Of a DNA stretch of 64,000 nt, positions 34,061 to 44,693 are shown piece after piece. Source of the DNA: Dasypus novemcinctus. Taxonomy: Eukaryota; Chordata; Mammalia; Cingulata; Dasypodidae. A model generated the notes under the pieces. That model saw only the letters and a list, made by a program, of their open reading frames with translations, did not search any database and was not told where the DNA came from. The stretch covers positions 94,617,157 to 94,681,156 of the forward strand of contig NC_080680.1 in NCBI RefSeq assembly GCF_030445035.2, in the 5' to 3' direction. Each line of letters opens with the position of its first letter. The stretch's first letter is position 1. A program made the position numbers and the translations under genes.

Positions 34061-35895
34061 AAACAGCATTTTTAACTCCTGTTATTATATGTAGACAGGG
34101 ATATTCTGCTGGTCCACGTTGAACCTTTAATTCAAGGTCATTTTCTAGTTAGATCATCAGTTGGTACTTGGTAGTGATCCCTCGTTGCCAGAGAGGCTCA
34201 TCCCCGGGTGTCATGTCCCACGCTGGGGGGAAGGCATTGCATTTACATGCTGATTTTGCCCATTTTTTAATTGGGTCATTTGTCTTTTTATTGTTGAGTT
34301 GCAACATCTCTTTATAAATCATGGATATTAAACCCTTATTGGACATATGATTTCCAAATATTTTCTCCCATTGAGTCAGCTGCCTTTTCACCCTTTTGAC
34401 AAAGTCCTCTGAGGTGCAAAAGTTTAATTTTGAGGAGGTCCCATTTATCTATTTTTTCTTTTGTAGTGTGTGCTTTGAATGTAAGGTCCAAGAAACCACC
34501 ACCTACAACAAGGTCTTTAAGATGTTTCCCTATATTTCCTTCTAGTAATTTTGTGGTCCTGGCTTTTATGTTTAGGTCTTTGATCCATTTTGAGTTGATT
34601 CTTGTATAGGGAGTGAGATAGGAGTCCTCTTTCATTTTTTTGGTTATAGATATCCAGTTCTCCCAACAACATTTGTTGAAAAGCTTGTTTTGTCCCATTA
34701 ACGTGGACTTTGTAGGTTTGTCAAAAGCCAGTTGACTGTAGAGATGAGGGTTTATTTCTGGTCTCTCAATTTATTCCACTGATCGATGTGTCTGTCTTTA
34801 TGCCAGTACCATGCTGTTTTCACTACTGTAGTTTTGTAATATGTTTCAAGATCAGGCAATGAAATTCTTCCCTTGTCACTCTTCTTTTTTAGAATGCTTT
34901 TAGCTATTTGGGTGCACTTTCCTTTCCAAATGAATTTGGTTATTTTCATTTCTATTTCTGTAAAGTATGCTGTTAAATTTGGATTGGTATTGCATGAATC
35001 TGTAAGTCTGTTTGGGTAAGAGTGACATCTTCACAATGTTTGGTCTTCTAATCCATGAACCAGAATGTCTATTTGTAAAAGTCTTCATTGATTTCTTTTA
35101 GCACTGTTTTATAGTTTTCTACATAGAGTTCCTATATTTCTTTGGTTAAATTGATTCCTAGGTATTCGAGTCTTTTTGTTGCTATGATAAATGGAATTTT
35201 CCCCCTGATTTCCTCCTCAGATTGTTCAATACTAGTGTACAAAACATTACTGTTTTTTTTTGCGTGTTGATCTTGTATCCTGCTGCTTTGCTGAACTCAT
35301 TATTAGCTTAAGTTGGTTGGTTGTAGATATTTCAAATATAGGATCATGTCATCCACTTAGCGAGAGTTTTACTTTCTCTTTTCCTTTCTGGATGCCTTTA
35401 TTTATTTATTTTTCTTGTCTAATTGCTCCAGCTAAAACTTCTAGTACAATGTTAAATAACATTGGTGACAGTGGGCATCCTTGTCTTGTTCCCACTCTTA
35501 GAGGGAAAGCGTTCAACCTTTCCCCATTGAGTATGATGTTGGCTGTAGGTTTTTTGTATATGCCTTTTATCATATTGAGGAGTTTTCCTTCCATTTCTAT
35601 CTTTCAAAATGTTTTTATCAAGAAAGGATGCTGGGTTTTGTTGAATGCCTTTTCTGTGTCAACTGAAATGATCATGTGTTTTTTTTCCCCTTCAATTTGT
35701 TAATGTGGTGTATTATGTTGATTGATTTTCTTATGTCGAGCCAGCCTTGCATTCCAGGAATAAATTCCACTTGGTTGTGATGTGTAATTGTTTTTATATG
35801 CTGTTGGATTCAATTTGCAAGTATTTTGTTTAGAATTTTTGCATCTATTCCATTGGAGAGATTGAACTGTTATTTTTTTCTCTTGTAGTATCTTT

Positions 35896-36292
35896 TTCTT
35901 TTTTTAAGATTTATTTATTTCTCTCCCCTTCCCCCCACTCCACCTCAGTTGTCTGTTTTCTGTGTCCATTTGCTGCGTGTTCTTTTGTCCGTTTCTGTTG
36001 TTGTCAGTGGCATAGGAATCTGTGTCTTTTTTTTGTTACATCATCTTGCTGCGTCAGCTCTCTGTGTGTGTGGCACCATTCCTGGGCAGGCTGAAATTTC
36101 TTTCACGCTGGGTGGCTCCCCTTATGGGGCGTACTCCTTGCGCATGGGGCGTGGGGCATGGGGCGGCACTCATTGTGCGCATCAGCATTGCACGTGGGCC
36201 AGCTCCACATGGGTCAAGGAGGCCTGGGGTTTGAACCACGGACTGCCCATGTGGTAGATGGACGCCCTATCCACTGGGCCAAGTCCATTTCC
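35896..36292 (-). repeat. DAS-type tRNA SINE inside L1
   Basis: Minus strand. Duplication ctcttgtagtatcttt (35880-35895) and ctcttgtagtgtcttt (36293-36308). Inserted in ORF2 of the old L1. Confidence 0.9.
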
Positions 36293-36985
36293 CTCTTGTA
36301 GTGTCTTTATCTGGCTTTGGTATTAGGGTGATGTTGGCTTCATAAAGTTTGTTGGGTAATTTTCCCTCCTTTTCAATTTTTTGGAAGTGTTTAAATAGGA
36401 TTGGTGTTAATTCTTCTTGAAATGCTTGGTAGATTAACCTGTGAAGCCATCTGGTCCTGGACTTTTCTTTGATGATGGATTCAATCTCTTTAAATGTGAT
36501 TGGTTTGTTGAGTTCTTGTATTTCTTGTAGCATCAGTGTAGGTTGTGCATTTCTAGGAATTTGTCGTTTCATCTAGGTTGCCTAGTTTGTTAGCATACAG
36601 TGTCTCATTCTTCTATGATAAATTTTATTTCTGTATGGTCAGTTGTAATTTCCTCCCTTTCATTTCTGGTTGTATTCATTTGCATCTTCTCTCTTTTTTT
36701 CTTTTTTAGTCTAGCTAGGGGCTTGTCAATTTTATTGATCTTCTCAAAGAACCATCTTTTGGTTTTGTTGATTTTCTTTTTTTTTTATTCTAAATTTCAT
36801 TTATTTCTGCTCTAATATTTATTATGTCTTTCCTTCTGCTTGCTTTGGGATTGGTTGGCTCTTCTTTTTCTAATTTCTCTAGTTGTTCAGTTAAATCTCT
36901 GATTTTAGCTCTTCTTTTTTAATATAGGCATTTAGGACTATAAATTTCTCGTTCATGACTGTCTTCCCTGTATCCCATAGGTTTT

Positions 36986-37286
36986 TTAAAAATATATTTT
37001 TATTTATTTTAAAAAGATACTTAGATTACAGAAAATGTTACCTAAAAAAATATAAGGGATTCCCATATGCCCCACTCCCCACACCTCCCACTTTTCCCCA
37101 TATTAACAACTTCTTTCATTAGTGTGGTACATTCATTGCAATTGATAAACACATTTTGGAGCATTGCCACTAAGCATGGGTTATAGTTTACATTGTAGTT
37201 TACACTCTCCCCCTCTCAATTCTGTAGGTTATGGCAGGTTATCTAATGGCATTCAGGACAATTCTAAGTCCTGAAAATGCTCCCAT
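36986..37286 (-). mobile_element. Short 5'-truncated L1 3' end inside L1
   Basis: Related to but more diverged than 32235-34253: aatataagggattcccatat, agtgtggtacattcattgca, ctaagtcctgaaaatgctcc. Duplication tatcccataggtttt (36971-36985) and tatcccataagtttt (37287-37301). Confidence 0.8.
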
Positions 37287-37972
37287 TATCCCATAAGTTT
37301 TGATAAGTTGTGTTCTCATTTTCATTTTTCTTAATATATTTACTGATTTCACTTGCAATTTCTTCTTTGACCCACTGACTATTTAGGAGTGTTATTTAGC
37401 CTTCACACATTTGTAAACTTACCTCTTTCCTATTATTGATTTCCAGTTTCATTCCATTATTATTTGAGAAGGTACTTTGTATAATTTCATTTTTTAAATA
37501 TTTATTGAGAGTTGCATTGTGTTCTAATATGTGGTCTATCCTGTAAAAGATTCATGGATACTTGAGAAGGATGTATAACTCACTGAGTTTGGATGCACTG
37601 TGCTATATATGTCTGTTAGGCCTAACTTGTTTATCATGTTGTTCAAGTTTTCTCTTTCCTTGTTCATCTTCTGTCTAGTTGTTGTATAATGATGTGAATG
37701 GTGTGTTGAAGTCTCCAACTATTATTGCAGAGATGTCTCTTTCTTCCTTTAGTATTGCCAGAGTTTGTCTCATGTATTTTGGGGTACCCCAGTTAGGTAC
37801 ACAGATATTTATGACTGTTATTTCTGTCTGGTGGATTGCCCCGTTTATTACTATATAATGGCCTTCTGTTTCTCTTATAATTTTTTGCATTTAAAGTCTG
37901 TTTTGTCTGATATTAGTATAGCTACCCCTGATCTTTTTGGTAACTATTGGCATGGAGTATCTTTTTCCAACC

Positions 37973-38440
37973 TGTATTAGTCAGCCAAAGAGGTGCTGGT
38001 GCAAAATACCAGAAATTGGTTGGTTTTTATAAAGGGTATTTATTTGGGGTAGGAGTTACAGATACCAGGCCATAAAGCATAAGTTACTTCCTTTACCAAA
38101 GTCTATTTCCATGTGTTGGAGCAAGATGGCTGCCGACATCTGCAAGGGTTCAGGCTTCCTAGGTTCCTTCCTTCCTCGGGCTTCTTTTTCCTGGGCTCAG
38201 GGTTTCTCTCTTCCTGGGGCTTGCTTCTGTTTCCTCTGTGAGCTTACTTCCCAGGGCTCCAGCTTAAGGCTTCAGGATCAAACTCCAACATCAAAAACCC
38301 TCAACTCTGTTCTTTGCCATGCCTTTTGTGTGTGAGTCCCCACCCTAATCATAACTCAATCATGCCCAGGTACAGATCAGATTACAAGCATAATTCAATA
38401 TCTATTTTTGGAATTTGTAACCATATCAAACTGCTACACA
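37973..38440 (-). mobile_element. Solo LTR, ERVL-MaLR-like
   Basis: Begins TGTATTAGTCAGCC and ends AACTGCTACA, with a 5 bp duplication CAACC (37968-37972 and 38441-38445), as expected for class III LTR elements. 468 bp, no internal viral genes. Inserted in the old L1. Confidence 0.75.
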
Positions 38441-40659
38441 ACCTTTCACTTTCAGGCAGTTTGTATCCCCGGGTCTAAGATCAGTCTCTTTTAAGCAGTG
38501 TATGGATGGCTTATGTTTTTTTTTTTTTTAATCCATTCTGTCAGCCTATATCTTTGATTGGGGAGTTTAATCTGTTCATATTCAATGATATTATTTTAAA
38601 TGCATTATTTACTTCCATCATTGGTTTTCACATGTCATTTCATATTTTCATCTTTATGGTCTTTTGGTTATCCTTTCTGCTGCTCTTTCTTCTATACTCT
38701 TTCTTGTCCAAGCCTCTCTCTCCTGTCTTTTTCTTCAGGCTCTAGGGCTTCCTTTAATATTTTCTGCAAAAGTGGGTTCTCTTTTTATAAACTCTCTTGG
38801 TTTCTATTTCTTTCTTTTTGTTTCTGAATATTTTATATTCAGCTTCATATTTGAAGGACAATTTTTCTGGATAAAGAACTCCTGGCTGGCAGTTTTCTCT
38901 TTCAGTGTCCTAATTGTATCATACCACTCTCTTCTTGCCTCCACGGTTTCTGATGAGAAATCTGCTCTAAGTCTTACTAAGCATCCTTTGTACATGATGA
39001 TTGCCTTGCTGCTTTCAGAATTTTCTCTTTATCTTTGACATTCTGAGTAGTATATGTCTAGGAGTAGGTCTATTCAGACTATACTGATTGGGGTATGGTG
39101 CGCTTCTTGGACATATAAGTTCATTTCTTTCATGTACATTCACTTCTTTCATGAGAGTTGGGAAATTTTCAGCTATGATTTCCTCAAATACTCTTTCTGC
39201 CTCTTTTCCATTCTCTTCTCCTTCTGGAACTCCCATGACACGTATGTTGTTGTGTTTTGTGTTGTCATTCAACTCCCTGAGCCCATTCAATTTTTTCATT
39301 CTTTTCACTCTTCAATTTCAGCTGTTTTGTCTTGAGTATCTCATATTCTTCTATCATTTTGAGTCTGCTGTTGTATGCCTGTAGTGTGTTTTTTATCTTA
39401 CCTATTGTGTTTTTCATTCCAATGAGCTCTGTTACTTTTCTATTCAGGATTTCAAATTCTCTGTGCTGTTCAACGTCTTCTTGTTGTTATCTCTTTAGTT
39501 ATATTGTTTTTCATCTCATTAATTTGATTTTGGAAATGTGTGTTTCTTGTTAATTAGTTCTCTCAAATCTTGCATCTTTTCTGGGGCTTTGGTATATTCC
39601 TTTTCTTGGACCAGTTCTTGCATTTTCTTAGTATGGCTTGTAATTTTTTGCTGATGTCTAGGCATCTGATTAGGATGGTGAGTTTACTCAGATGCTCAAT
39701 TTCTTTCTTTTTCTTAGGGATTTAGTGGCAGAAGGCTGTGTTACTATTGCTCTTTGATTCTGATTCGACATGGGTCATTAGGCTTGTCCCTGTTAGTTGC
39801 TCAAATTGGGCTTTGTATCCTGTAATGGGCTGTAGACCTGCTTCCTAGGGCCTTGGGGAGGGAGAGTATAAAGGCTGGAAAAAGCCTCTCACTTATTTTT
39901 CATTTTCTTTTGTGCACTTCCTGACCTGTCAGCAGGTGATGCTCGTTGGCAGCCCTCTTAGTTCAATGCTTGATCACAGTTTGTTTGCTACAACACAAAT
40001 TCAATCAATATGATAGAGGTTCCTGCTTGAACACTGAAAGCCTTATAATTCAAACTTTCTCATAGACAGTTCTCCAGCTTTCTCTCCCAGCTCCCTCCCT
40101 TTTCCTGGGTAGGAAATAATTCCACTCTCCTCTGCTTCCTTAACAATCAGTCCAGGTTATTCTAGAAGGAGATTGGGTGGGTTGGATTTCTTTAATTCTG
40201 GATTTCTTTCATTCCTTGCTGGCTCCCAAGGCAAACCATGGCATGGCCCCATCTGGCCTGGAAGGGCTGGTGGGACACAGCAGACCAAATCTGTGGGTCA
40301 GAAGCTGAGTCAGCCCTAGGCTGTGTTCCCCTCTCTTCCCTTTCCTGGAACTGTGGATCTCTGGAGCCCTCTTTGGCAGTTTTAAGACTAACTTTCATTT
40401 GTGTCTCTTTAAAAAATATTCAGTCACCTGGTTGTATATTATAGAGGACAATCTCCTTGATATCCCTTTTGGGAATGTAGATTGCATCTGTTGGGAATAT
40501 GACTATATAAATGACAATAGCCAACAGCATCACTCATTTTATCTTAGAACTTAGAATGATATGGATAATGAAGTTTCTGTTTAAGGAGAGTGCCATGTAT
40601 AATTTATCATTTTTAAAGTAGTTTATGTATAATGTGAAGTTTTTGTATAATGTGAGAGT

Positions 40660-41126
40660 GTACTTTCTCCCCCCTCCCCATTTCCTCTGTTGTCTCCTGT
40701 GCCCATTTGCTGTATGTTCTTCTGTGTCTGTTGTATTCTCATTAAATGGCTCTGTGAACTCATCCTGGGACCTTCCAGAGTGGAAGAGAGGTGATCATTC
40801 TCTTTCTCCACCTCAGCTCCCTAGTTTGCTGTGTCTCATATTGTCTCTTCTCTGTGTTTCTTTTTTGTTGTGTCATCTTGCTGCGTCAGCTTTCTGTTTG
40901 GGTGGCACCACTCCTGGATAGTCTGCTCTCCTGCATAGGGCTGCACTCCTTGTATGGGGGTCACTCCTTGTACGACGGGCACCCCTGTGTGGGGTACACT
41001 CCTTGCACATGGCAGCACTCCACATGGGCCAGCTTGCCACACGGGCCAGGAGGCCCTGGGTATTGAACCCTGGACCTCCTATATGGTAGGCGGAAGCTCT
41101 ATATGTTGAGCCATATCCATTTCCCC
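40660..41126 (-). repeat. DAS-related SINE, long two-headed form
   Basis: Minus strand, with the extra block gggaccttccagagtggaag; ends gttgagccatatccatttcc. Same form as 26623-27062. Confidence 0.8.
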
Positions 41127-41161
41127 ATAAGCTATTTTGTGACGGTTAAAGCATTACTCAT

Positions 41162-41380
41162 TTGGAAATGGATGTGACTCAAGCGATTGAGCTCCTGCCT
41201 ACCACAAGGGAGGTCCTGGGTTCAGTTTCTGGTGCATCCTGGAGAAGATGGGCAAGACAGTAAGCTGATGTGACAGGCAGGCATGGTAAGGTGATTCAAC
41301 ATGATAATGCAACAAGGAAACACAAAGAGGAAAGCCAATGAGAGACAACAAAGCAGGAGCTAAGATGGTTAAGGTCCTTC
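41162..41380 (+). repeat. tRNA-derived SINE variant
   Basis: Head ggaaatggatgtgactcaag and gaggtcctgggttcagtttc, then gcaagacagtaagctgatgt: a subfamily with a body different from the 400 bp copies. Confidence 0.7.
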
Positions 41381-41387
41381 AATCTTT

Positions 41388-41800
41388 TTTTTTTTTTAAG
41401 ATTTATTTATTTATTTCTCTCTCCTTACCCCTCACCCCAGTTGTCTGTTCTGTGTGTCTATTTGCTGTGTCTTCTTTGTCCACTTCTGTTGTTGTCAGCA
41501 GCATGGGAATCTGTGTTTCTTTTTGTTGCATCATCTTGTTGTGTCAGTTCTCCGTATGTGCAGCACCATTCCTGCGCAGGCTGCACTTTCTTTCGTGCTG
41601 GGCGGCTCTCCTTACTGGGCGCACTCCTTGCGCATGGGGCTCCCCTACACGGTGACACCCCTGCATGGCAGGGCACTCCTTGCGCTCATCAGCACTGTGC
41701 ATGGGCCAGCTCCACACAGGTCAGGGAGGCCCGGGGTTTGAACGGCGGACCTCCCATATTGTAGACGGACGCCCTAAACACTGGGCCAAGTCCGCCGCCC
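41388..41800 (-). repeat. DAS-type tRNA SINE
   Basis: Poly(T), then (att)n, body, and head ending aagtccgccgccct. Only a short flanking repeat, caatctt, is visible. Confidence 0.85.
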
Positions 41801-41802
41801 TG

Positions 41803-42480
41803 TAACAATCTTAAAGGTCGTAAAAGTTATCATAAAGGTTTTTTGTTGTTAAAAAAGAGAACTATGAAAGCCTATTACTGTGCTGTAAAAGAAGACGTGA
41901 TAATGCAGGAGAGAGGAGATAATTGCAGGAGAAAAGTTCTTCGTTAGGATACAAGAATGGGATCCTCAGTTTCAATGCGCTTCATTTAATAGGTACAGCT
42001 TGTGTGTGTGTGTGTGTGGGGGGGTGGTTGGTACATTCGGGGGGTGAGAACAAGTGCAATTCTCTTCTGATTGCTTGCATTCATCAGGTGAAATAGGAAT
42101 CAAGGTCATCAGCTGAGCCAAGGTTGAGAACGGAGTGCTGAAGATTTGAGACGAGAGGTGTGAAATGCTCCTTTTGGAGAGTGGGAGAGTAATCTGCTTA
42201 AAGGGGGAAAAAATCCAAGCCTTGTACTTACAGGCTGTGTGTTTCGGCAAATTACTTAACGTCTCCCAATCTGTCTTTTTCGTCTTAAGCAATGTGATGA
42301 AAAAAAATAAAAATAAAAAAAGTGGGAGTAAATAAATCCTTCTTAATTCTTCTTGCTTATAGCTTGGTATCAACCACACAAACTAAAACATAAACCAAAG
42401 CAAACAAAAGCGTACTGATACTGTGGAGGTGTTTTGCCTCAAAGTAGGACCGGTAGCTACTCCCCCGGTGGCAGAGACAA
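41803..42480. other. Upstream flank of PDCL
   Basis: Contains a (TG)n/G run at 42001-42030 and an A-rich patch at 42300-42320; otherwise nothing recognised before the GC-rich promoter. Confidence 0.5.
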
Positions 42481-42484
42481 GTTT

Positions 42485-42675
42485 CTTCTAATTGGGTAGT
42501 GTGTGTTTGCCGTGACGTAAGAAGTCGGCCTCATTGGTCCGCGCAGTCGAGATTCCGGCAGCTTTTCTCTTGGCACTCAGAGGGCGGGCCTACTTCTCTT
42601 CTTCTAACCAAGCACTCCATTTCTTCCGGTACCCGGAGCTGCCGGCCCGAAGGGATCCAGAGCGAGCTAGGCCAG
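42485..42675 (+). promoter_or_regulatory. PDCL: PDCL promoter and non-coding first exon
   Basis: A GC-rich, CpG-containing island with no TATA box. Motifs visible: a CRE-like TGACGTAA (42513-42520), two inverted CCAAT boxes (ATTGG at 42491 and 42533), an Sp1-type GGGCGG (42582-42587) and an ETS-like CTTCCGG (42623-42629). The first exon ends at the donor GGCCAG|gtaact (42675/42676); its start is probably between 42540 and 42610. CpG density continues to about 43000. Confidence 0.75.
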
Positions 42676-43554
42676 GTAACTACATTGCGGGGTGCGGGCG
42701 TCAGTGGAGAAGCAGCAGCTGTCGTGGAATGCGGAAGGGAGGGTGGTCAGCGGCCTGTGTGAAAGGGCCTAAGTCAGCGCACCCCAGTCCTTACCGCCTC
42801 CGCTGGTCCCACCGCCCCTGTGCTTCCTGAAGGATCCGCGCGCCTTTCCGTGGGCCCAGCTTTTCTACGGCCCGGCGAGCGCTGAGCTCACCTCCACCCA
42901 GTCTCGGTCCGCCTACCTTGTGGCCTCGTGGTCCATCCCTCGCCACTCCATGATCCCGACCTGCGATCTTGCGCTGCCATTCTCTCGTACCTGTCCCTTT
43001 CTTTCAGTGAGCCTTACCTCCCTTGTACCCCACTTCTCATCTGGCTGTTGGAGCCCTCGGATTCTTAAGTTATTTCAGCCTGTCTTTATGTGGTTCTAGC
43101 ACGTTGTGCAGAGGCCTTGTGCTAGGTATTGATGAGATTAGAGGTCCTTGTTTTCAAGAGCTTCCTTTCCCGTTGTGGAGAGTCACTTTGTAGACAGGCC
43201 CGGGTGATAAGTCTCTAATGAAGGCTGCACAGTGTTGGGGCCCCTAGAGGAAGAAGCGCTAAACTTGCTCTCCATCCCTACTGGATTCTCAAGCAACCCT
43301 GTGAGGAGCTGAGTTACACCTTTCTCCCAAAATATGCCTGGTTTCTTATGATACAGAAGCCTGGCTCGAAGCTGAGGTTTTTAAACACCTAGAAGTTGTT
43401 AAACTCTTGTCATGGAACTTTTTTTCAGCCAGTTAGAGTTGATAGAACTTAAGTGATTTTCTGTCTGAACCTTCATTGTGCTGACTGAGAGGCTGAAGCC
43501 AAGAGACAGATGGGTAATTGAATTAGGCACACTGCAACTCAGCATCAGACTCTT

Positions 43555-44038
43555 TTTTAGAAAAATTTGTTTTATAATCAGTTTTATTGAAACATTCATA
43601 AACCATACAATTCATCTAAAATGTACCATCATTAGCATTTGGTATAATGACAGAGTTGTGCATTCATCATTTCAATCAATAGCACATTTTTATTACTCAA
43701 AAAAAAAAAAAAAAAAGGAAAGAAAAAAACGCCAAAAAACCCTAGCACTTGGTAGTCATCTTTCAATCTCTCTCTCCTTCCCCTGCCATACATATCTGCT
43801 AATCTATTTCCATCTCTAATTTATTTGTATTTATGTTTTGTATAGAGGAAGTCAAACAATGTAGTACATTTTGTCTGGTTTCTTTTACTTAGATCCTTCT
43901 TTTTTGGAAGCATTGATGGGAGATTATTAATAAATTACTGTATACTGCTGTTCATAATTTGGTTTGGTTGTATTTTTGCCCAACTATCACCCTGATGTTA
44001 ACCTCTTGTAACATTAACATTCATTTGTTCTGTTTCAG
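43555..44038 (-). mobile_element. L1 3' end in PDCL intron 1
   Basis: gttttattgaaacattcata, catacaattcatctaaaatg and gtgcattcatcatttcaatc are close to the L1 3' end at 31130-31250, on the minus strand. Confidence 0.7.
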
Positions 44039-44234
44039 AAAAAAAACATCGGACGATTGATGTTGCTTTTTGGAGCTGAGTTTTTCCTGAGGATTCTTAC
44101 CTAATTTTTCAATTACCTAGCAGTCTTAGCTGATAGGAAGACTGAAAATAAGAGTAGATAAAATCTTAAGTCACTTAAGTAAATTCCTTCAAGCCATGGC
44201 ACTAGTACAAATTTACATAATTCAGAAGAGAGCA

Positions 44235-44385
44235 ACTCATACCTTCAGTCACTTGGAGTCAGGCAGCTCTGGAGTCTAATCCGAGCTCCACCATTTGCTA
44301 TAGAGTTTGGCAGAGAAACTTCCCTTATCTGAGCATGGCAGTCCTTTTCTCATAGGGTCATGGTATGGATTGGTTGAGAACTTTA
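44235..44385 (+). repeat. MIR SINE
   Basis: ttggagtcaggcagctctgg, gagctccaccatttgctata and catagggtcatggtatggat; diverged MIR just upstream of the first PDCL coding exon. Confidence 0.6.
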
Positions 44386-44521
44386 TGGGAAAAAAAGAAA
44401 TCACTTTTAGGGACCTATAAAGAGTAGAATCTCAGCACAAGTAAGCCCCCTACTCCTCAGATTCATTCCTGTCTCACTCAAGCCAGCAGAGAGCCTGATA
44501 TGTTGCCCCCTCCCAGGTATC

Positions 44522-44693
44522 ATGACAACCCTGGATGATAAGTTGTTGGGTGAGAAGCTGCAGTACTACTATAGCAGCAGTGAGGATGAGGACAGCGACC
44601 CAGAGGACAAGAACAGAGGCAGGAGTGCTCTGGCTGGCAGTTCGATCCCTGCAGAGGCTGAGCTGTCAGGCGAAGGCATCTCAGTTAACACAG
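44522..44693 (+). CDS. PDCL: PDCL coding exon 1 (gene exon 2)
   Basis: The exon begins at 44517 after ccctcccag, with ATG 5 nt later; donor AACACAG|gtactg. It encodes the acidic N-terminus with the serine cluster. The preceding 300 nt resemble a MIR, so the start of this exon could be variable. Confidence 0.95.

Larger units (their letters stand above)
32235..34253 (-). mobile_element. 5'-truncated L1 3' part inserted into older L1
   Basis: Poly(T) at the left, then aatatgaggtccccattcac, tcatgacacatccattgcat and, at the right, gtcatgtcccacgctggggg and catttacatgctga. Perfect 16 bp duplication TTTTGCCCATTTTTTA at 32219-32234 and 34254-34269. Two SINEs later landed inside. Same family as 45580-45790 and 56368-57898. 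Confidence 0.85.
31113..40420 (-). mobile_element. Near full-length, degenerate L1
   Basis: 3' end near 31113, ORF2 through about 38800, ORF1 about 38800-39310, 5' UTR to about 40420; about 6.1 kb once later insertions are removed. Segments: 31113-32234, 34254-35895, 36293-36986, 37287-37972, 38441-40420. Minus-strand remnants show the endonuclease motif IIVGDFNTP (near 37700), the RT segment [18 protein letters not shown] (near 35430-35490), a VDDM reading of the active site near 35350, and ORF1 text NIRVMGVPEGEENGKEAE. Many stops and frameshifts; not active. Confidence 0.88.

Noticed and set aside
42499-42830. Open frames across the PDCL promoter and first exon
   Set aside because: GC-rich DNA has few stops; there is no protein similarity, and the splice donor at 42676 cuts through them.
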